Below are positions 11,601 to 26,089 of a stretch of 64,000 nucleotides of DNA, piece by piece. Numbering within the stretch: position 1 is the first letter of the stretch; every line of letters starts with the position of its first letter. The position numbers were made by a program, and so were the translations under genes. Source of the DNA: Tetrastigma voinierianum (taxonomy: Eukaryota; Streptophyta; Magnoliopsida; Vitales; Vitaceae); contig JAEQBH010000650.1 in the NCBI GenBank assembly GCA_016808115.1, forward strand, positions 248,001 through 312,000, written 5' to 3'. The notes under the pieces were generated by a model. It was given only the letters and a program-made list of their open reading frames with translations, did not search any database and had not been told where the DNA came from.

Positions 11601-12333
11601 TTAATGATGACGATGGACAGAATTAACAGGAATAACCATTTTAGTGCCTGAGTTTTGTTTCATGAAGCCTAAACCCTCATGGCCTCTTGTTGTTCTCCCC
11701 ATCAATAGGATCTTATCCAGGATAGTAGAGCCAGGATTAATCATCCGTAGAGTTTTCTTAATTTGCTCCAGTTTGTTCAAGGACTCTCCATGATTGAGCA
11801 ATTTATCCTTCAACTCGTTGAACTTTTTTATTAGCTCACCTTTCTCTCTATTAAGTAGCAAGATTTGTTTAAGTAATCCGCTATTTTCGGTGATGACACC
11901 TACAAATTTTTCGTACATGACTTTGTAAGAGCGAGCCATCTCTTCGTCAGAATTTTCTTCCTTATCACCACTTTCCTCCTTAGTTGCCTCAGCATCTGGT
12001 TCATCAACAGTAGGCAAGGAGATAAACGACTTGCAGGATGATGAGTCAGCTATAGAAACAGTTGTGGAGACGGATTTTGGAACAACAATGTTGATTAGTG
12101 CTACTAGATCAGTGAGCACTTCTTCCCCTTCATTTTGGTCTTTGGTGTCTTCATTGCTCCAAGTTACTATGTAGGACTTGTTCTTCTTACGGGTTTTGTA
12201 ACATTCAACTGGAACATGGTTGTACCCTTCACACTCTCGACACTGAATTCCCTTGAATTTGTTTATTTTTAGTCTAAGATTTCTTCTAAGAGTGTTTATG
12301 AAGAACTTTAAATTACTTGAAAGAGATTAGGAA
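11601..12333 (-). pseudogene. Copia gag, C-terminal part with zinc knuckle
   Basis: A CCHC knuckle, CRECEGYNHVPVEC, is encoded at about 12201-12245 on the minus strand with the spacing C-X2-C-X4-H-X4-C. It binds the element RNA for packaging. Upstream (12246-12333) lies a basic gag stretch ending in NKFKGIQ. Downstream an open frame (11601-12119) carries an acidic Glu-rich segment and a coiled-coil-like segment (LLNREKGELIKKFNELKDKL), typical of Sirevirus gag-pol linkers. The sequence is cut at about 12334 by CACTA-1; the N-terminal half of gag continues at 21192. Confidence 0.83.
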
Positions 12334-12334
12334 G

Positions 12335-12860
12335 CCCTTTACGAAAATAACAATAATAGAAATGGAAAATGAAATAGCCATTTCAGTTTCTAAAAAAGTT
12401 AAGCGAATAAGAAATGGAAAGCAAATATTTGCTTCTAAAAATTTGAAGCGGAAGAAGAAAATCGTCATTGGTGTTAGGCGGGGAAGTAAATGGTAGGAGG
12501 ATAGAAACGAATTAGAAACGAAGGAATTAGAGATGAAAATTTAAAGCAGTCTGAGTCCACAAAGTCGCAAGAATATCGCGGGAACATTGAGCGGGTAAAA
12601 TAGAGTTGCCTTTAGCGGCCGGAAGTTCCGTTTCTAAAATAAAGTATAAATATTAATTTGTTAGGTGTAAAAATAGACGGAATTGAATTAAGTTTCTAAA
12701 ATTAAGCAATTCAATTAGTTTATTCCTAGATTTAGATTTATAGGAAACAAAATTCAGCTATTTTTAGAAGCGGTATTTTATAAATGTTATTGCGAATGTA
12801 AAAGTAACTAATAAGTTATTTTATAATTATTAATTTTAATTATTAAAATTAAGTGAAATT
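12335..12860 (+). repeat. Left subterminal repeats of CACTA-1
   Basis: Variants of AGAAACG, GTTTCTAAAA and GAAGCGG recur on both strands about every 20-60 bp, for instance near 12387, 12431, 12509, 12520, 12631 and 12690. The matching set is at the right end. These are the expected DNA-binding sites of the element's own regulatory protein. Confidence 0.75.
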
Positions 12861-13159
12861 TTTATTTTGATAACATTGAAATTCCGTTGCTATTTTTTGA
12901 GAAACCTGCCCCCTAGGTGTTTGCTAAATTTGAAAAACTCTAGACCCTCATCTTTTTTTGTATTATATTTATCTAATTGGTACTTAAAATTTTTAATTTT
13001 AAAAAAAAGTCAGTTTGATCCCCTTTCTCCCCTAACCCTAGCTCTTCCTTACCCATCCTCTTCTCTCTTCACAGAATCACATCCAACACCCATTTTTCGG
13101 CCATATAACAGTATGACTTCTTATCCGGTCAAGAAAACCGACCCTGTTCTTAGGATCAC

Positions 13160-14004
13160 TGTTGGGTTATAGGTAAATTTAATATAAGAATTACGCAGCG
13201 GACTAGGAACCCACCAGTGATCCAAGTGAATACAATTAAACGTTGGACAAGGATGGGGTAAAAGGGCCATAACCATGCACCATGCAAAACATATATCTAA
13301 CATCACTTTATCATGATTATAATTAAATCAAATTAATCATTTATGGGGCGTTTAAATTTGGGGTCTAGGGGCAGCCCACGCTGTGATCCGCGGTCAGCGA
13401 GGCGGGTCAAGGGGCGGCGCCCCTTGGGAGATCCTAATGATGACCGACCGGCTTCCTTGACTAGAATGTAAATTCTCCATGAATCACTCATATAACCTCC
13501 ATGAGGGTGGTCAAACATTTATGGGGGCGCAGGACACGGAAGACAAGGTTATTTAAAAGGAAGAACAATTCATAGCGCGCGAACAAAGGGCCACCTTCCC
13601 CTTCCGTTTTGGGAGAAAATCATCTACTTTCCATGAAAAAAGGATCTTTCTCCTCCTCCATAAAAGCATAAAGGAATCACACCCACGAAAAAGTCTGACA
13701 TTTCCATCTTAAGGCAGCGGCGCTTTCACTCTCACCGGATCCCTAATCTAGCAGGCATCGGAGAGCGCGAGACCTTACCAAATCGTTTTCTTGTTTGTTT
13801 TGTGGGTATTATTTGCTAGCAGGATTCTGTGCTTGAAGATCAGGTGACTTAGAGAATTCAGGAGACTACACCCTGCCCGAATTGAAAGAAACATGAGAGA
13901 GAGAGCGAGAGTCTTATCGAGTCGAGTCCAGTTGACGTAATCTTTCTTCTTCTTCGTTTCTCATAATCTTTCATTTTTCTCCAATTTAAATTTAACCCCC
14001 TTTG
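13160..14004. mobile_element. LTR-like insertion in CACTA-1
   Basis: The block opens TGTTGGGTTATAGG, followed by an ACGCAGCGGA phrase, and has an unusually GC-rich segment at 13345-13430 (GGGGCGGCGCCCCTTGGG). These are features seen in LTRs of plant copia-like elements. I could not identify its CA end or target duplication, so the right boundary is set by the next insertion. The short frames within it, at 13121-13306 and 13333-13518, show no domain. Confidence 0.45.
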
Positions 14005-16870
<2,866 letters not shown>

Positions 16871-16881
16871 ATTCAATTGTT

Positions 16882-18455
16882 TATGTGACATGGAGCACTT
16901 AGAAAAGGATATACCCATCATTTTATGTAGATTTGCACGCATTTTTCCTCAAAGCTTCTTTGACTCCATGGAACATCTTAAAGATCCATAGCTTATGAAT
17001 CAGTAGTAGTAGTACATGCAATACGGATGGATGTATCCATTGAGAGGTTATATATTTTCATTTCGTCATCTATGATTTCCAATGTATCTTACAAATAAAC
17101 ATTATTATACTTGAAGTTTTTCGAGATATCTTCGAAAATTTAAAAACAATGTTAGAAATAAAGCTAAAGTTGAAGGATCGATATGCAATGCGTACTTGGT
17201 TGAAGAAGCTTCGACATTTTGTGCGCACTACTTTGAGCCACAAGTTTATACTAGGCATCGAAAAATGCCACGAAATTATGATTATGGTATGGGGGATGGA
17301 TTAGAACAAGAAGGTATGCTTTCCATTTTCAATAATACGGGTCGATCATATGGTAGGGCAAAATCAAGATCTTTGGATGACCGGGAGTATCATCTTTGCT
17401 GCACACATATATCTTATTGAATGCGAGGAAGTTAAACCATATATTGAGTAAAAGACTTAATTTTAGTTTACATAAGCTTTTGTTCTCATGGTATGTCATA
17501 TACTAATTTTAATATTGAAATTACTTGATCTTGTTTTTGTAGAATTTATGCTAGAATTAAGGCAAAGTGAGCCAAGCGTATTGATGATGCTACGATTGAT
17601 GCTAAGCGACCAAGATTTTGCATCTTGGTTTGAAAGTTGTCAGTAAATAACTTTTGACATCCTTCAAAATAATAACTTGCCTACAGTGTGATAGTTTGAT
17701 TATATTTTTTCCCTTCTTTAGGCACATAATCCATCGTCAAATATCTCACAGCCAAACCAGAATAAAGGATCTTGCGAAGTCATTACGAAGTTTCTGACAT
17801 TATCTATACATTATGTAAATGACACAAATTTCACACTTTAAAACATGGTTCAAATAGAGCTACAATGGGCGGTGGTGTATGCGTTAAGAATTAACTTATA
17901 GTGCATCTAATATAGACTTTTATGGTCGATTGGTTGAAATTCTACAATTGGAGTATCACCTTTGCAATTAAGAGGGCAATTACATTTAAGTGTGAATGGT
18001 TTGATCGGAGTTCAAATTTGGGTACTAGAATTCATCATCAATACAACCACTTGTGGATGTGCACCGTAAGAAATCTGCTTGTGGAAATCTCAGGTCCATT
18101 CATTCTTCGCGGTCTGGCGAGCAAGTGTGTTATACCACTTATCCCGACCGAAGAAGAAATCACGGTGATTGGTGGGCTATTGTAAAATAAAAGCTAGATC
18201 AATCGTAGAAGTTCTGGCAAGATGTCATAGTCACACCATGTAATGCACGGCATTTGAAGAATATTGTGGAAATTCATTCAATTAATCTGCGTGGCGGATG
18301 ATGGACCTCGAACATTGATTGGTGAAGATGGAAACTATTTAGACATTGAAGATGCACATGTTGAAGAAGATAATGATCAAGAATTAATAGTAGAATCAGA
18401 TGAGGATGAAGAGTTAGATGGAGATGATTTGTTTGATATTTCCGATGATAATTAG
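16882..18455 (+). pseudogene. CACTA-1 transposase remnant (DUF4218 and DUF4216)
   Basis: At 16882-17060 the translation shows blocks related to LEKDIPIILCRFARIFP, SFFDSMEHL and a VQYGWMYP-type motif. At 17130-17440 it shows an AYLVEEASTFCAHYFEPQ-type block, TRHRKMPRN and an LNCEEVKPYI-like end. These are the DUF4218 region. DUF4216 follows at 17915-18180 (LEYH, then ITFKCEWFDRSSNLGTR) and a WWAIVK motif near 18170. The C-terminal tail at 18310-18455 is very acidic. In plants these domains form the C-terminal half of the Tnp2-type transposase. The N-terminal association domain and the Tnp2 core are absent, and stops and frameshifts are frequent, so the element could not encode a functional transposase. 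Confidence 0.85.
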
Positions 18456-18714
18456 ACTTTAATTAACTTGGGAAAAATTTGAAGTACAATTTAATGCATT
18501 TAGCCTATTTGATAAGTGTTGAATTATTAATAATTATAATAAAAATAATGCACTACTATAAATTGTTTTTTTTGCTTTTTTGTTGCAAAAAAAATATAAA
18601 TGGAATCTTGCTTTTTTCCAATTTAATTTTGTTGTTAACTTTGTGTATGCAAAGAATACTAATCACATCAAAATATGCCATGTACATAATTTGTTAATAT
18701 TATTTATTTTAGGA

Positions 18715-20285
18715 GGAATTTGAGTTAGGACGTCCACAACCAGTTTGAGGTGTTTAGCGCATGCACAAGAAGAAGGATGGGTCGTTTGTAGATGGCGGTC
18801 AAATCAGTATTAATGTAAGTTTTGATGTTATTTTCATTATGTATGTTAGTGTTAGCATGCTTATTGCATTTAGAATTTATTGAATATTGTGGAATTGGAG
18901 GGGCTTAGTATTTTCTTTCCCATATGTTGGGAATTTGTATTTACACCGTTATGTTAGGATTGGAGGGTCATAATATAGATTGTATTTATATGGATAAATG
19001 GGCCTTATGTGGCCATTTTTAATCGTATGTGGACCCGTGTGGCCGTTGTATAATATTGGGACAGGTTGCAATGAAATTACACAAGTTGTATTTTGGGTAG
19101 AGCTCTCCGTACAAGGAGACTACGCGTTACAAGTTAAATCTTGGGTCCTGGGAAAAGGGGATTCAATGGAGTGGTGTCGGGTTACTCGACATCCACAAAT
19201 TCTCCACGGGTTGACGGGTTGTCAACGAATCCTCGGGATTTGGGGTGTCACACATAATGTGGAATTGGAGGGTGTAAATACTTATTGCATTTAGAGTTTT
19301 AATGAGTTTTTCTTTCCCGGCTATCAGGTTATTTGAATTTGTATGTATTATGTTTTACATCTACAAGTTTTATTATGTTGAATTTTATAGGAAGATGTGG
19401 AGAGAATATCATATGGTATCATTTTTTCTATATTATTATTATTATTTTGAAATCTCAATTTTTATATATTTTTTGTTTATTTTGATTGATTGTTTAATGT
19501 AGATAATTTGACCTAAAATTTGAACTCTGAGTTACTTGTTCTTTATTGGGTTTATATACGGAATCTCGTTGATGAATTTAAACTTTTGTCAATTATTGTT
19601 ATATATAAACATGTGATTTCTTTGTGGGGTTTTTAGGCCCAATTCAGTATTATTTATCAAATGAATTTTGTATTTAGAATCGTACATATAATTGTTGTCT
19701 TAGCATGTGAATTATAAAAGTATTTTCCTTTAAATAAAAATTATAGGATATGCATGCACTGGTGTTTGTAAAATTTTTATATATATATATATTTTTTACT
19801 AATATATTATATATTATTGTATTATACAATTGGCAGGAAGGCTGTGGAGAATATGTAGTTTGCAATTGCTTCTCAATTGTGAGGATGAATCTGAAGGGCT
19901 CAGAGATGTTGCTCATATTTACCTTAAGGCCGTTGGGTGGAGCCCAGCGAGTGTATGGTCTTAGTACTTATGCATCTACATTTTATCAGATTCACGTCTC
20001 GAGCTCATCCTCTTTTGCTTTCATGCCCATTCTGATACTTTATTTGATGACGGTTGTAGGAGAAGTGCGAAATTTCAAGAAAAATTTTGAGAAAAATGAA
20101 AGGGTCACAACCGAAGAATGAAGAGATGCAAAAACAAATTGAAGAGATGAAAAAAGAAGAAGAAAAGGCTAAAAAGAGAGGATGAAATGCAACGAGAAGA
20201 TTTTACGAGATGGAGAAAATTATGTGTTAGCCTGCACTTCAACCCTCCAGAGAAGATCCATCCGTGATCTCCTGCAGTGACTACT
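18715..20285 (+). pseudogene. CACTA-1 second ORF remnant (Transposase_24-like)
   Basis: MHKKKDGSFVDGG near 18760-18810 matches the conserved H-x-K-x-D-G-x-F-V-D motif of the plant Transposase_24-type second protein. RVYGLS at about 19948-19965 corresponds to the GRVYGLG motif of the same family, and a Glu/Lys-rich coiled-coil C-terminus lies at 20090-20190. The 19.0-19.8-kb part is interrupted by an LTR fragment and AT-rich DNA. The family is thought to bind the subterminal repeats. It is decayed by stops and frameshifts. Confidence 0.68.
18960..19256 (+). mobile_element. 3' end of a gypsy-type LTR
   Basis: It ends GGGTTGACGGGTTGTCAACG, then GATTTGGGGTGTCACA. The same ending (GTTGACGGGTTGTCAACAGG, then TTGGGGTGTCACA) closes the solo LTR at 57595. 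Only about 300 bp are present. Flanking host-element sequence is partly duplicated on the two sides (18858-18945 and 19257-19345). Confidence 0.65.
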
Positions 20286-20559
20286 CATAATCGACTGTTA
20301 TAGGACTTTTTTTTTTTATTAAACATTGCTGCGTTAAACTTTTGTTGTGTTAAACTTTTATTTGTGATATTACAATTTATGTATGTAATCTACATGTACA
20401 TGGTTAAAGCTTGTCAGAGTGTTATTGGAATTTATATATGTAATATGAAAATATTAAGATGTTATTAAACTTATTTTTAAATGAAAATTTTTATCCAAAA
20501 GGTGTAATTAATAAAATATTTGTCTGCATAAAAATAAACAATTTAATAAATTTCTTAAA

Positions 20560-21179
20560 AAATGGGTAAAATAGAGACTAGAAATTCGCTTCATTTTTCT
20601 AGGTTACAGAAACCAATTACTCGCTTTCTAATCGTTTCAGATTCCAACAAAATAGAGACGGAATACTCTGCTTTATTTTTAGCAAACTAAGTTCCGCTTT
20701 CTATTTTGTATTAATCCGTTTCTATTTTTAAACGGAAATTGGCTCATTTTAGTATCGGGTTAGAAACGGAATGTCTCTTTCTATTTTCCAAATTTAGAAC
20801 GGGAATATAGAGTTTCTATTCCATTACTATTTTAGTATCGGATTAGAAATGTAAATTCCCTTTCTATTTTTTCACATTTAGAATGGAACAGCTTCATCTC
20901 TGCTATTTTAGCATCTGATTAGAAACGTAAATCCCTTCTATTTTTCATGATTAGAAACTGAATCACCTTCTTATGTTTAGAACGGAATTTTTCCGTTTAA
21001 AATTAGAAACGAAGGCAAATTCGCTTCTAAAATTTAGAAAGGAGCCTTTTAAAATAATAATTCCTTCGGCTCCGCTGCTATTTCAGAATAGTTATGGAAT
21101 TAGAAACGGATTTAAGCCAGTTTCTAATTTGCTTTCGCTGCGGAGCATGGTTAGAAGCATGGGTCATATTTTTGGTGTG
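20560..21179 (-). repeat. Right subterminal repeats of CACTA-1
   Basis: Dense variants of TAGAAACGGAA and its complement appear from 20575 to 21125, for example near 20650, 20765, 20845 and 21105. They mirror the left-end set in inverted orientation, as expected of the two ends of one element. Confidence 0.75.
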
Positions 21180-21191
21180 AAAGGTATTGTT

Positions 21192-21998
21192 CATTCTTAT
21201 GTTCTTATTCTTTGCCACCTAGTTGAAATTTTGTTATAATTCATGGATTCAAGCAGTCATCTCTTCCTTCCTCAGGCCGTTGTGGTTTTAGTCCTGGTAG
21301 CTATGTTCATTTTTTCCTTAGTTTCTTATCTTCTTCAAGTTCCATCTCAAAGGTTCGAAGTGATCCAATCGGGCCGAGTCATGGTCTCGTTTGCTTCTCC
21401 AAATGGTTATGGTCTTTATAAGCGAATCTTCTAAAATATTTTGACTTTTCATGAGATTTTTCTTCAGAATATTCTCCTGTGATGAATCACCATTTGTTTT
21501 CGGGAAATTCCTCTTCCTGTGATGAATAACTCATTTGATTTGTTGCTTATCGTGGCGTGATAATATTTGATCATCTCATTCTCCTCCATCCGAAGATTCT
21601 CGAACTTGGAGGTCAAGAGTTCTATTCTTGATTTTCTTACAACACTCATACCTTCAAACTCACCTAGCGATGTCCCACGCCTCCTAGCTAACTCGGGGCG
21701 TGGTTGATATGCTTTAATCACAAGGAGTAACCCTATCAAGATGGCATTGGGCGCTTTCCAATTACTGATGACTCGCTTTTTCTTCAATTGACCATTCAAG
21801 CTCACTTTTGGGCACTGCTTTTCCTGATTTGTCTTCCTTGGAGGGAGGTGACCAATATGTTATGACGAATTTCCATGCCAATTCATCCATAGATTTGATG
21901 AACATACACATCCAGCTTTCCAGTAACCATAGCTGGTTCCATCCAATAGGGGTGGACGAACAATTAAACCACCTTCCTTCAAGAGGTCCATCCAGCAC
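21192..21998 (-). pseudogene. Copia gag, N-terminal part (Sirevirus-like)
   Basis: Reading leftward: WSPPSKEDKSG and ELEWSIEEKASHQ (21762-21998), then SRIELLTSKFENLRMEENE and a MIKYYHATISNKSNELF block (21464-21805), then IGSLRTFEMELEEDKK (about 21330-21380). This order and these motifs are those of the copia gag polyprotein (UBN2 type), which forms the particle. Frameshifts occur near 21780 and 21440. The continuation with the zinc knuckle lies beyond CACTA-1 at 12333. Confidence 0.85.
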
Positions 21999-22037
21999 TT
22001 AGATGGTAATTAAAGAGTCAACAGTATCTTAGAGTGA

Positions 22038-22052
22038 CCTGCTTTGATACCA
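22038..22052 (-). other. Primer binding site (initiator tRNA-Met)
   Basis: On the minus strand TGGTATCAAAGCAGG follows the 5' LTR end by two bases. It differs by one base from the common plant TGGTATCAGAGC site that pairs with the 3' end of initiator tRNA-Met to prime first-strand synthesis. Confidence 0.85.
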
Positions 22053-22054
22053 AA

Positions 22055-22965
22055 TGAAAAAAACACGACTGTTTGTACACACAGTGATCTACTAGATGTT
22101 TAATCAATAGATGAAACACTGTCATAGATTATGATAGACCAAGGTAATAAACAATGACTGATAGTAAACTGTAGAAGATAAAAAGTATAGACATTCACAT
22201 AAGTAAAGACAAGAGATTGGTTACACAGTTCTGCAAATGCCTACATACGTGAGGTTGAGCCTAGACGTAAATGATTTCACTATATATCAATTAGGTTACA
22301 TGTTGGTCTAATGTGAGACAAGGCTCCCCTTTCTTACAGTCGTCTTCTCTTATCTCTTTCATAGTGGAATATAGAGATAAGCTCCCCTTATTTCCCCTAA
22401 CTCAACATCTGAACTCATACAAAGCCTAAGCACTTCTTCTCAAGAAGAATTGTCAATACTGCTCGTCATCATGAGCAAGAGCAGTACTTGCGAGAGTTAT
22501 TCCAAGCGTGGATAGCTTCTCAATCAATCTCCCTTGTGTGTATCACCAAATCAAATGAAATGAATGAATCACTAAATGGACGACTTCTCTTCTTCTTGTA
22601 GACACACATGAAACCCTATCGTCTCAATATCTTAAGAGATCCGATTTCTAGACTTGTTCTCCAAGCCATCTTAGACTATGGAATACATATCATATTTGAT
22701 AAGGTAGAATATCTTCTTTCATAGGAGAGGAAGAATCAAATCGCACATAATCTTCTTGATTTGATTTACTCAATATTGCCTTGGATTTCTTCCTTTAACC
22801 ATCATAGAGAATATTTACTGGTAATCCATCAAATATATACCTCAAATACACGTTGCTCTAAATAAAGGTAAGAAGTCACTCAAGACATGACTTACCATTT
22901 AGATCTTCATCAACAAATGGAGCACACATTTGATTTGTAGAGACTATACAATTCAAATCTCCACA
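22055..22965 (-). mobile_element. 5' LTR of Sirevirus-like copia element
   Basis: The LTR is 911 bp, starting TGTGGAGATTTGAATTG at 22965 and ending TTTTTTTCA at 22055 on the minus strand. The right-hand 400 bp are similar to the truncated 3' LTR at 2988-3398. The two LTRs differ at many sites, which implies an old insertion. No clear TATA box was fixed. Confidence 0.82.
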
Positions 22966-23270
22966 GAGTTTATTCTCCCAATGTAAGATTTTCCTCGTAA
23001 TCAATTTATAATTCCTCAGGTTAAGAAGTACCAAGAAAAAGAAGTATGTTGGATCATTAGTATCCACGTAAAGAAAATATTGGCATTTGAATTTGAATTT
23101 GATTTACAAACTATTAAATATGAGAATTATATTTAGTTTTTAAATCATACTAGAGAATATTTTATTTTAATTGTTTATATTTAATTTCTATGTTTGAGTA
23201 ACTTAAAATATTTAATATTTTTTATTTTTAAAAAGTTTCTATATAGGAATTGTTATTTTGTTTAATTTTT
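22966..23270 (+). repeat. Dispersed repeat, paralogous to 58060-58360
   Basis: Shared phrases in the same order include TTATTCTCCCAATRT, AAAGTACCAAGAAAA, TTGGATCATTAGTATCCACG and ATTTTATTTTAATTGTTTAT. The block starts exactly at the outer edge of the Sirevirus-like 5' LTR, so it is flanking DNA. Together with 2560-2987 it reconstitutes the neighbourhood of the copy at 55-58 kb. Confidence 0.75.
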
Positions 23271-23377
23271 AAAAAAATAAGCCTCGTGGTAGTTATCAAA
23301 AAGTTAAGTGAGGGTGGTAGAAGAAAGTAGAGTTCTAATTCTCGTACCCGGCTTATGTAATCTGTGTATTTTCTCTA

Positions 23378-23482
23378 TCAATCAAGTACTCCAATTAAAT
23401 TCTATCAACCCTTCCGTATATCTAAGACTCTGTCAATCAAGTACTCCAATTAAATTCTATCAACCCTTCCGTATATCTAAGA
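23378..23482 (+). repeat. Perfect 50-bp tandem duplication
   Basis: The 50-bp segment starting TCAATCAAGTACTCCAATTA at 23378 is repeated without a visible difference from 23433. The copies are separated by CTCTG, giving a period of 55 bp. Confidence 0.95.
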
Positions 23483-24448
23483 AAATTGTAATTGAGCCAT
23501 AATTAAAAGGTGGCGAGTGGAATATATCAATTTAAGGTTACCTAATTCAATGTAAAATAACTAGAGTCTTAAATAACTTTGGAGGATGGTAAGGCCCATA
23601 TCACTGCCGACATTCCACCCCGACTCGCCTCGGTCTCACTTTTGTATTTTGGCAGCATCAATTATTCAAATTTCATGATGTTTTAAAGAAGCAATCATAG
23701 CAAGTACAAGGCATACGAAAGAATGTTTGGGTGTCCAGAAAGTTACTCCATTAGAGTAAGTGATTGGTTGTAATGGTGATCTTGAGCACGCTTTCAAGGC
23801 AATGAAGCCGTATTCATTAATCTCAGTATTTTAATACAAGTTCCCCACCAAATGATGGCCCTCTTGCTTGTTGAGCGCTTTATTCCTTGATCCAATTAAA
23901 CATGGTTTTAAATTTAAGTATAAATTGTTTCCTCTTATAAGTAAGGTAGAGTTGGGGGCAAGCAAGAGAAGTGACCCCCACTGAATAGAAGTTATTGGAG
24001 AGTAAATGGCATTACCGAAGTATGTGGTGCTGAAGTCAAAATATAACAAGAAGTACTTGCAGACACATGAAGATGTGGAGGTTCACATAGATTTCTCCAC
24101 CCTTAGAGAGTGGAGATCGTGAGCCCCTACTAAAAGTACCAAGTAGAGAGGCAAAGATCAGCGGACTACGAATATGCGATGTCAAGTTACAACAACAATA
24201 CCGGAAAGGTGTCCCAAGAACCACTGGTGGATTGTTACTGATTTATTTAACTTATAGTGAGACAACCGCCATGGTCATGCACCTTTGTTCGGTAGCCGTG
24301 CAAGTAGATGGTGATGCTCAAACATTCCGATTTCGCCATGTCCAATGACAATACGCATGCTTAGCAGGCTCACCTCCTGCGGGTGATTGTTTGTCGTTTC
24401 TGGACCGCCAATTCGATAAGACTTTGCGATGTTTGTATTACCATTGAT
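23483..24448. other. Unrecognised intergenic stretch
   Basis: No gene or family is recognised. It contains short open frames on both strands (23831-24224, minus) without motifs, and some retroelement-like text (CACTGCCGACATTCCACCCC near 23602). Confidence 0.35.
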
Positions 24449-24783
24449 TGCGTCGACTTGGTCGGGTCACCCACATGGGCTAGACTCAACCCAAATTCTA
24501 TATGCTTCATGAGTCGGGAGGCGCTTGTCTGAGACAACTCAAGCCAACCCGCCCATGCACATTAAACGACATGAGAGGATAGTTCAATATAGAATTTCGA
24601 AGAAACAAAAAGATTCGCACTTTTTGCACGTAAAAAGAAAAGGAATCACCGTGGAAGCATTCTTCAGTTCTATAATTGAATAACACATTGAAGCATTGAA
24701 GACACATCGATTTTGTCAAATTTTTTTTTCATACCGATCAGGAACAACGAGTAAGTTTTCTTGATATTTTCTTTGATTCAACA
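24449..24783 (+). mobile_element. 5' LTR of a plus-strand LTR element
   Basis: The LTR is 335 bp, from TGCGTCGACTTGG to TTGATTCAACA. It is similar to 43769-44101 in the same orientation, sharing CATGGGCTAGACTCAACCC, ACATGAGAGGATAGTTCAAT and TTGATATTTTCTTTGATTCA. It is followed by a primer binding site. LTR divergence is visible, so the insertion is not recent. Confidence 0.8.
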
Positions 24784-24784
24784 A

Positions 24785-24796
24785 TGGTATCAGAGC
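24785..24796 (+). other. Primer binding site (initiator tRNA-Met)
   Basis: TGGTATCAGAGC one base after the LTR end is the standard initiator tRNA-Met site of plant copia elements. Confidence 0.88.
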
Positions 24797-24811
24797 AACC
24801 AATCAGACGCA

Positions 24812-25800
24812 AATCCTTCTTCCCTTGATAACACAGCATGTAGTCTGAAGTTCCTTTCAGATACCGCAAAATCCTCTTGACTGCCATCCAGTGCTTTTGA
24901 CCAGGGTTTGATTGAAACCGACTAATCAAACCAACAGCATAACATATGTTGGGACGTGTGCACATCATTGCATACATCAGACTACCGACAACACTGCATA
25001 AGGTAATTTCGATATTTTCTTCTCTCCGGAGTCTTAGGACACATATCAAGACTTAGGCTCAAACTTTTTCAATAGGGTATCCACTTGCTTGCTATCTTGC
25101 ATGTGATAGCGCCTAACATCTTCATGTAAGTCTCTGAGATAAACCCAAAGCCTTTTAGCGCGATCTCATGATCTTCACACCAAGCACGTAGCTAGCTTCA
25201 CCCCATGATATCTTTCATTTCAAAGGTTGACATAACCACTTCTTAGTAGTGTCAATCATCTCTTTGCTATTTCCAATTATCAAATGTCATCGATATACAA
25301 GGACAAAATTACAAAACCAACACTTAACGCTTTTAAATATACGCAGAAATTTTGTCTTCTTCCATCATCGTAAAGCCATCCCTTTGGATTGCTTGATGAA
25401 ACTTGATGTTCCATTGCCTAGATGCTCGCTTGAGACCATATATGATCTTGGAGCTGGTAACCTTTGCACTTCTCGTCTAGATTCAAAATCAAAGGTTGAT
25501 CCATATAGATTTCTTCATCTAGTTCTCCATCGAGAAATGCAGCTTACGTCCATTTGGTATAATTTAAGTCCATATGTGCGACTATATTAGAACCCAGGCG
25601 AACTGGTATTTCCCTACAACAGTGAGAATGTATCTTCATAGTCAATTCCTCTTCAGGTGTAGCCTTGCTACCAATGAGCCTATATCTTTCTATGGACCCA
25701 TCCACCTTCCGTTTAATTTTGAGAATCCATTTATTTCCAATGGATTTTCGTCCTGGCGGTAGATCAACCAAATCCTAGACTTGATTAGTTCTCATTAACT
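24812..25800 (-). pseudogene. Copia-2 pol, reverse transcriptase and start of RNase H
   Basis: The minus strand encodes, from right to left: VDLPPGRKSIGNKWILKIKR and a KVDGSIERY block (25544-25771), IVAHMDLNYTKW, the catalytic YIDD at 25286-25297, then VVGSLMYAMMCTRPNICYAV and the RILRYLKGTSDY block (24820-25020). The protein stops being recognisable after LIGCSD, where the sequence runs into the opposite-strand primer site and LTR. The rest of RNase H and the 3' LTR are therefore lost. Frameshifts and stops are present. Confidence 0.88.
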
Positions 25801-26089
25801 CCATTTCTTCTTCCATAGCTTTACTCCATTCCCAGCCAGACTAGATAGAGCCTCTCAGAATAAGTTACCACATCCCGTGGAGCAATCTGTGACTATTTCC
25901 TTCAATCTCAAATCGACGACGGGGAATACGCTCACTCGATGCTTCGATCAGGTTGAGATTGTCATGATCTACCTGAAGGTAGAGCCTGACGCATTATGTC
26001 TGCTTCCACTTTCCTCGTGAGGATTAAGAGGTCCTCTAATCCATCTACTGTGGTGTGGTCACATTTTCTGATTTTCATGTAAATTGAAA

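Noticed and set aside
12870..13172. 101-codon plus-strand frame with a Ser/Pro-rich region
   Set aside because: It has no domain, lies within CACTA-1 non-coding DNA, and runs into an LTR-like insertion.
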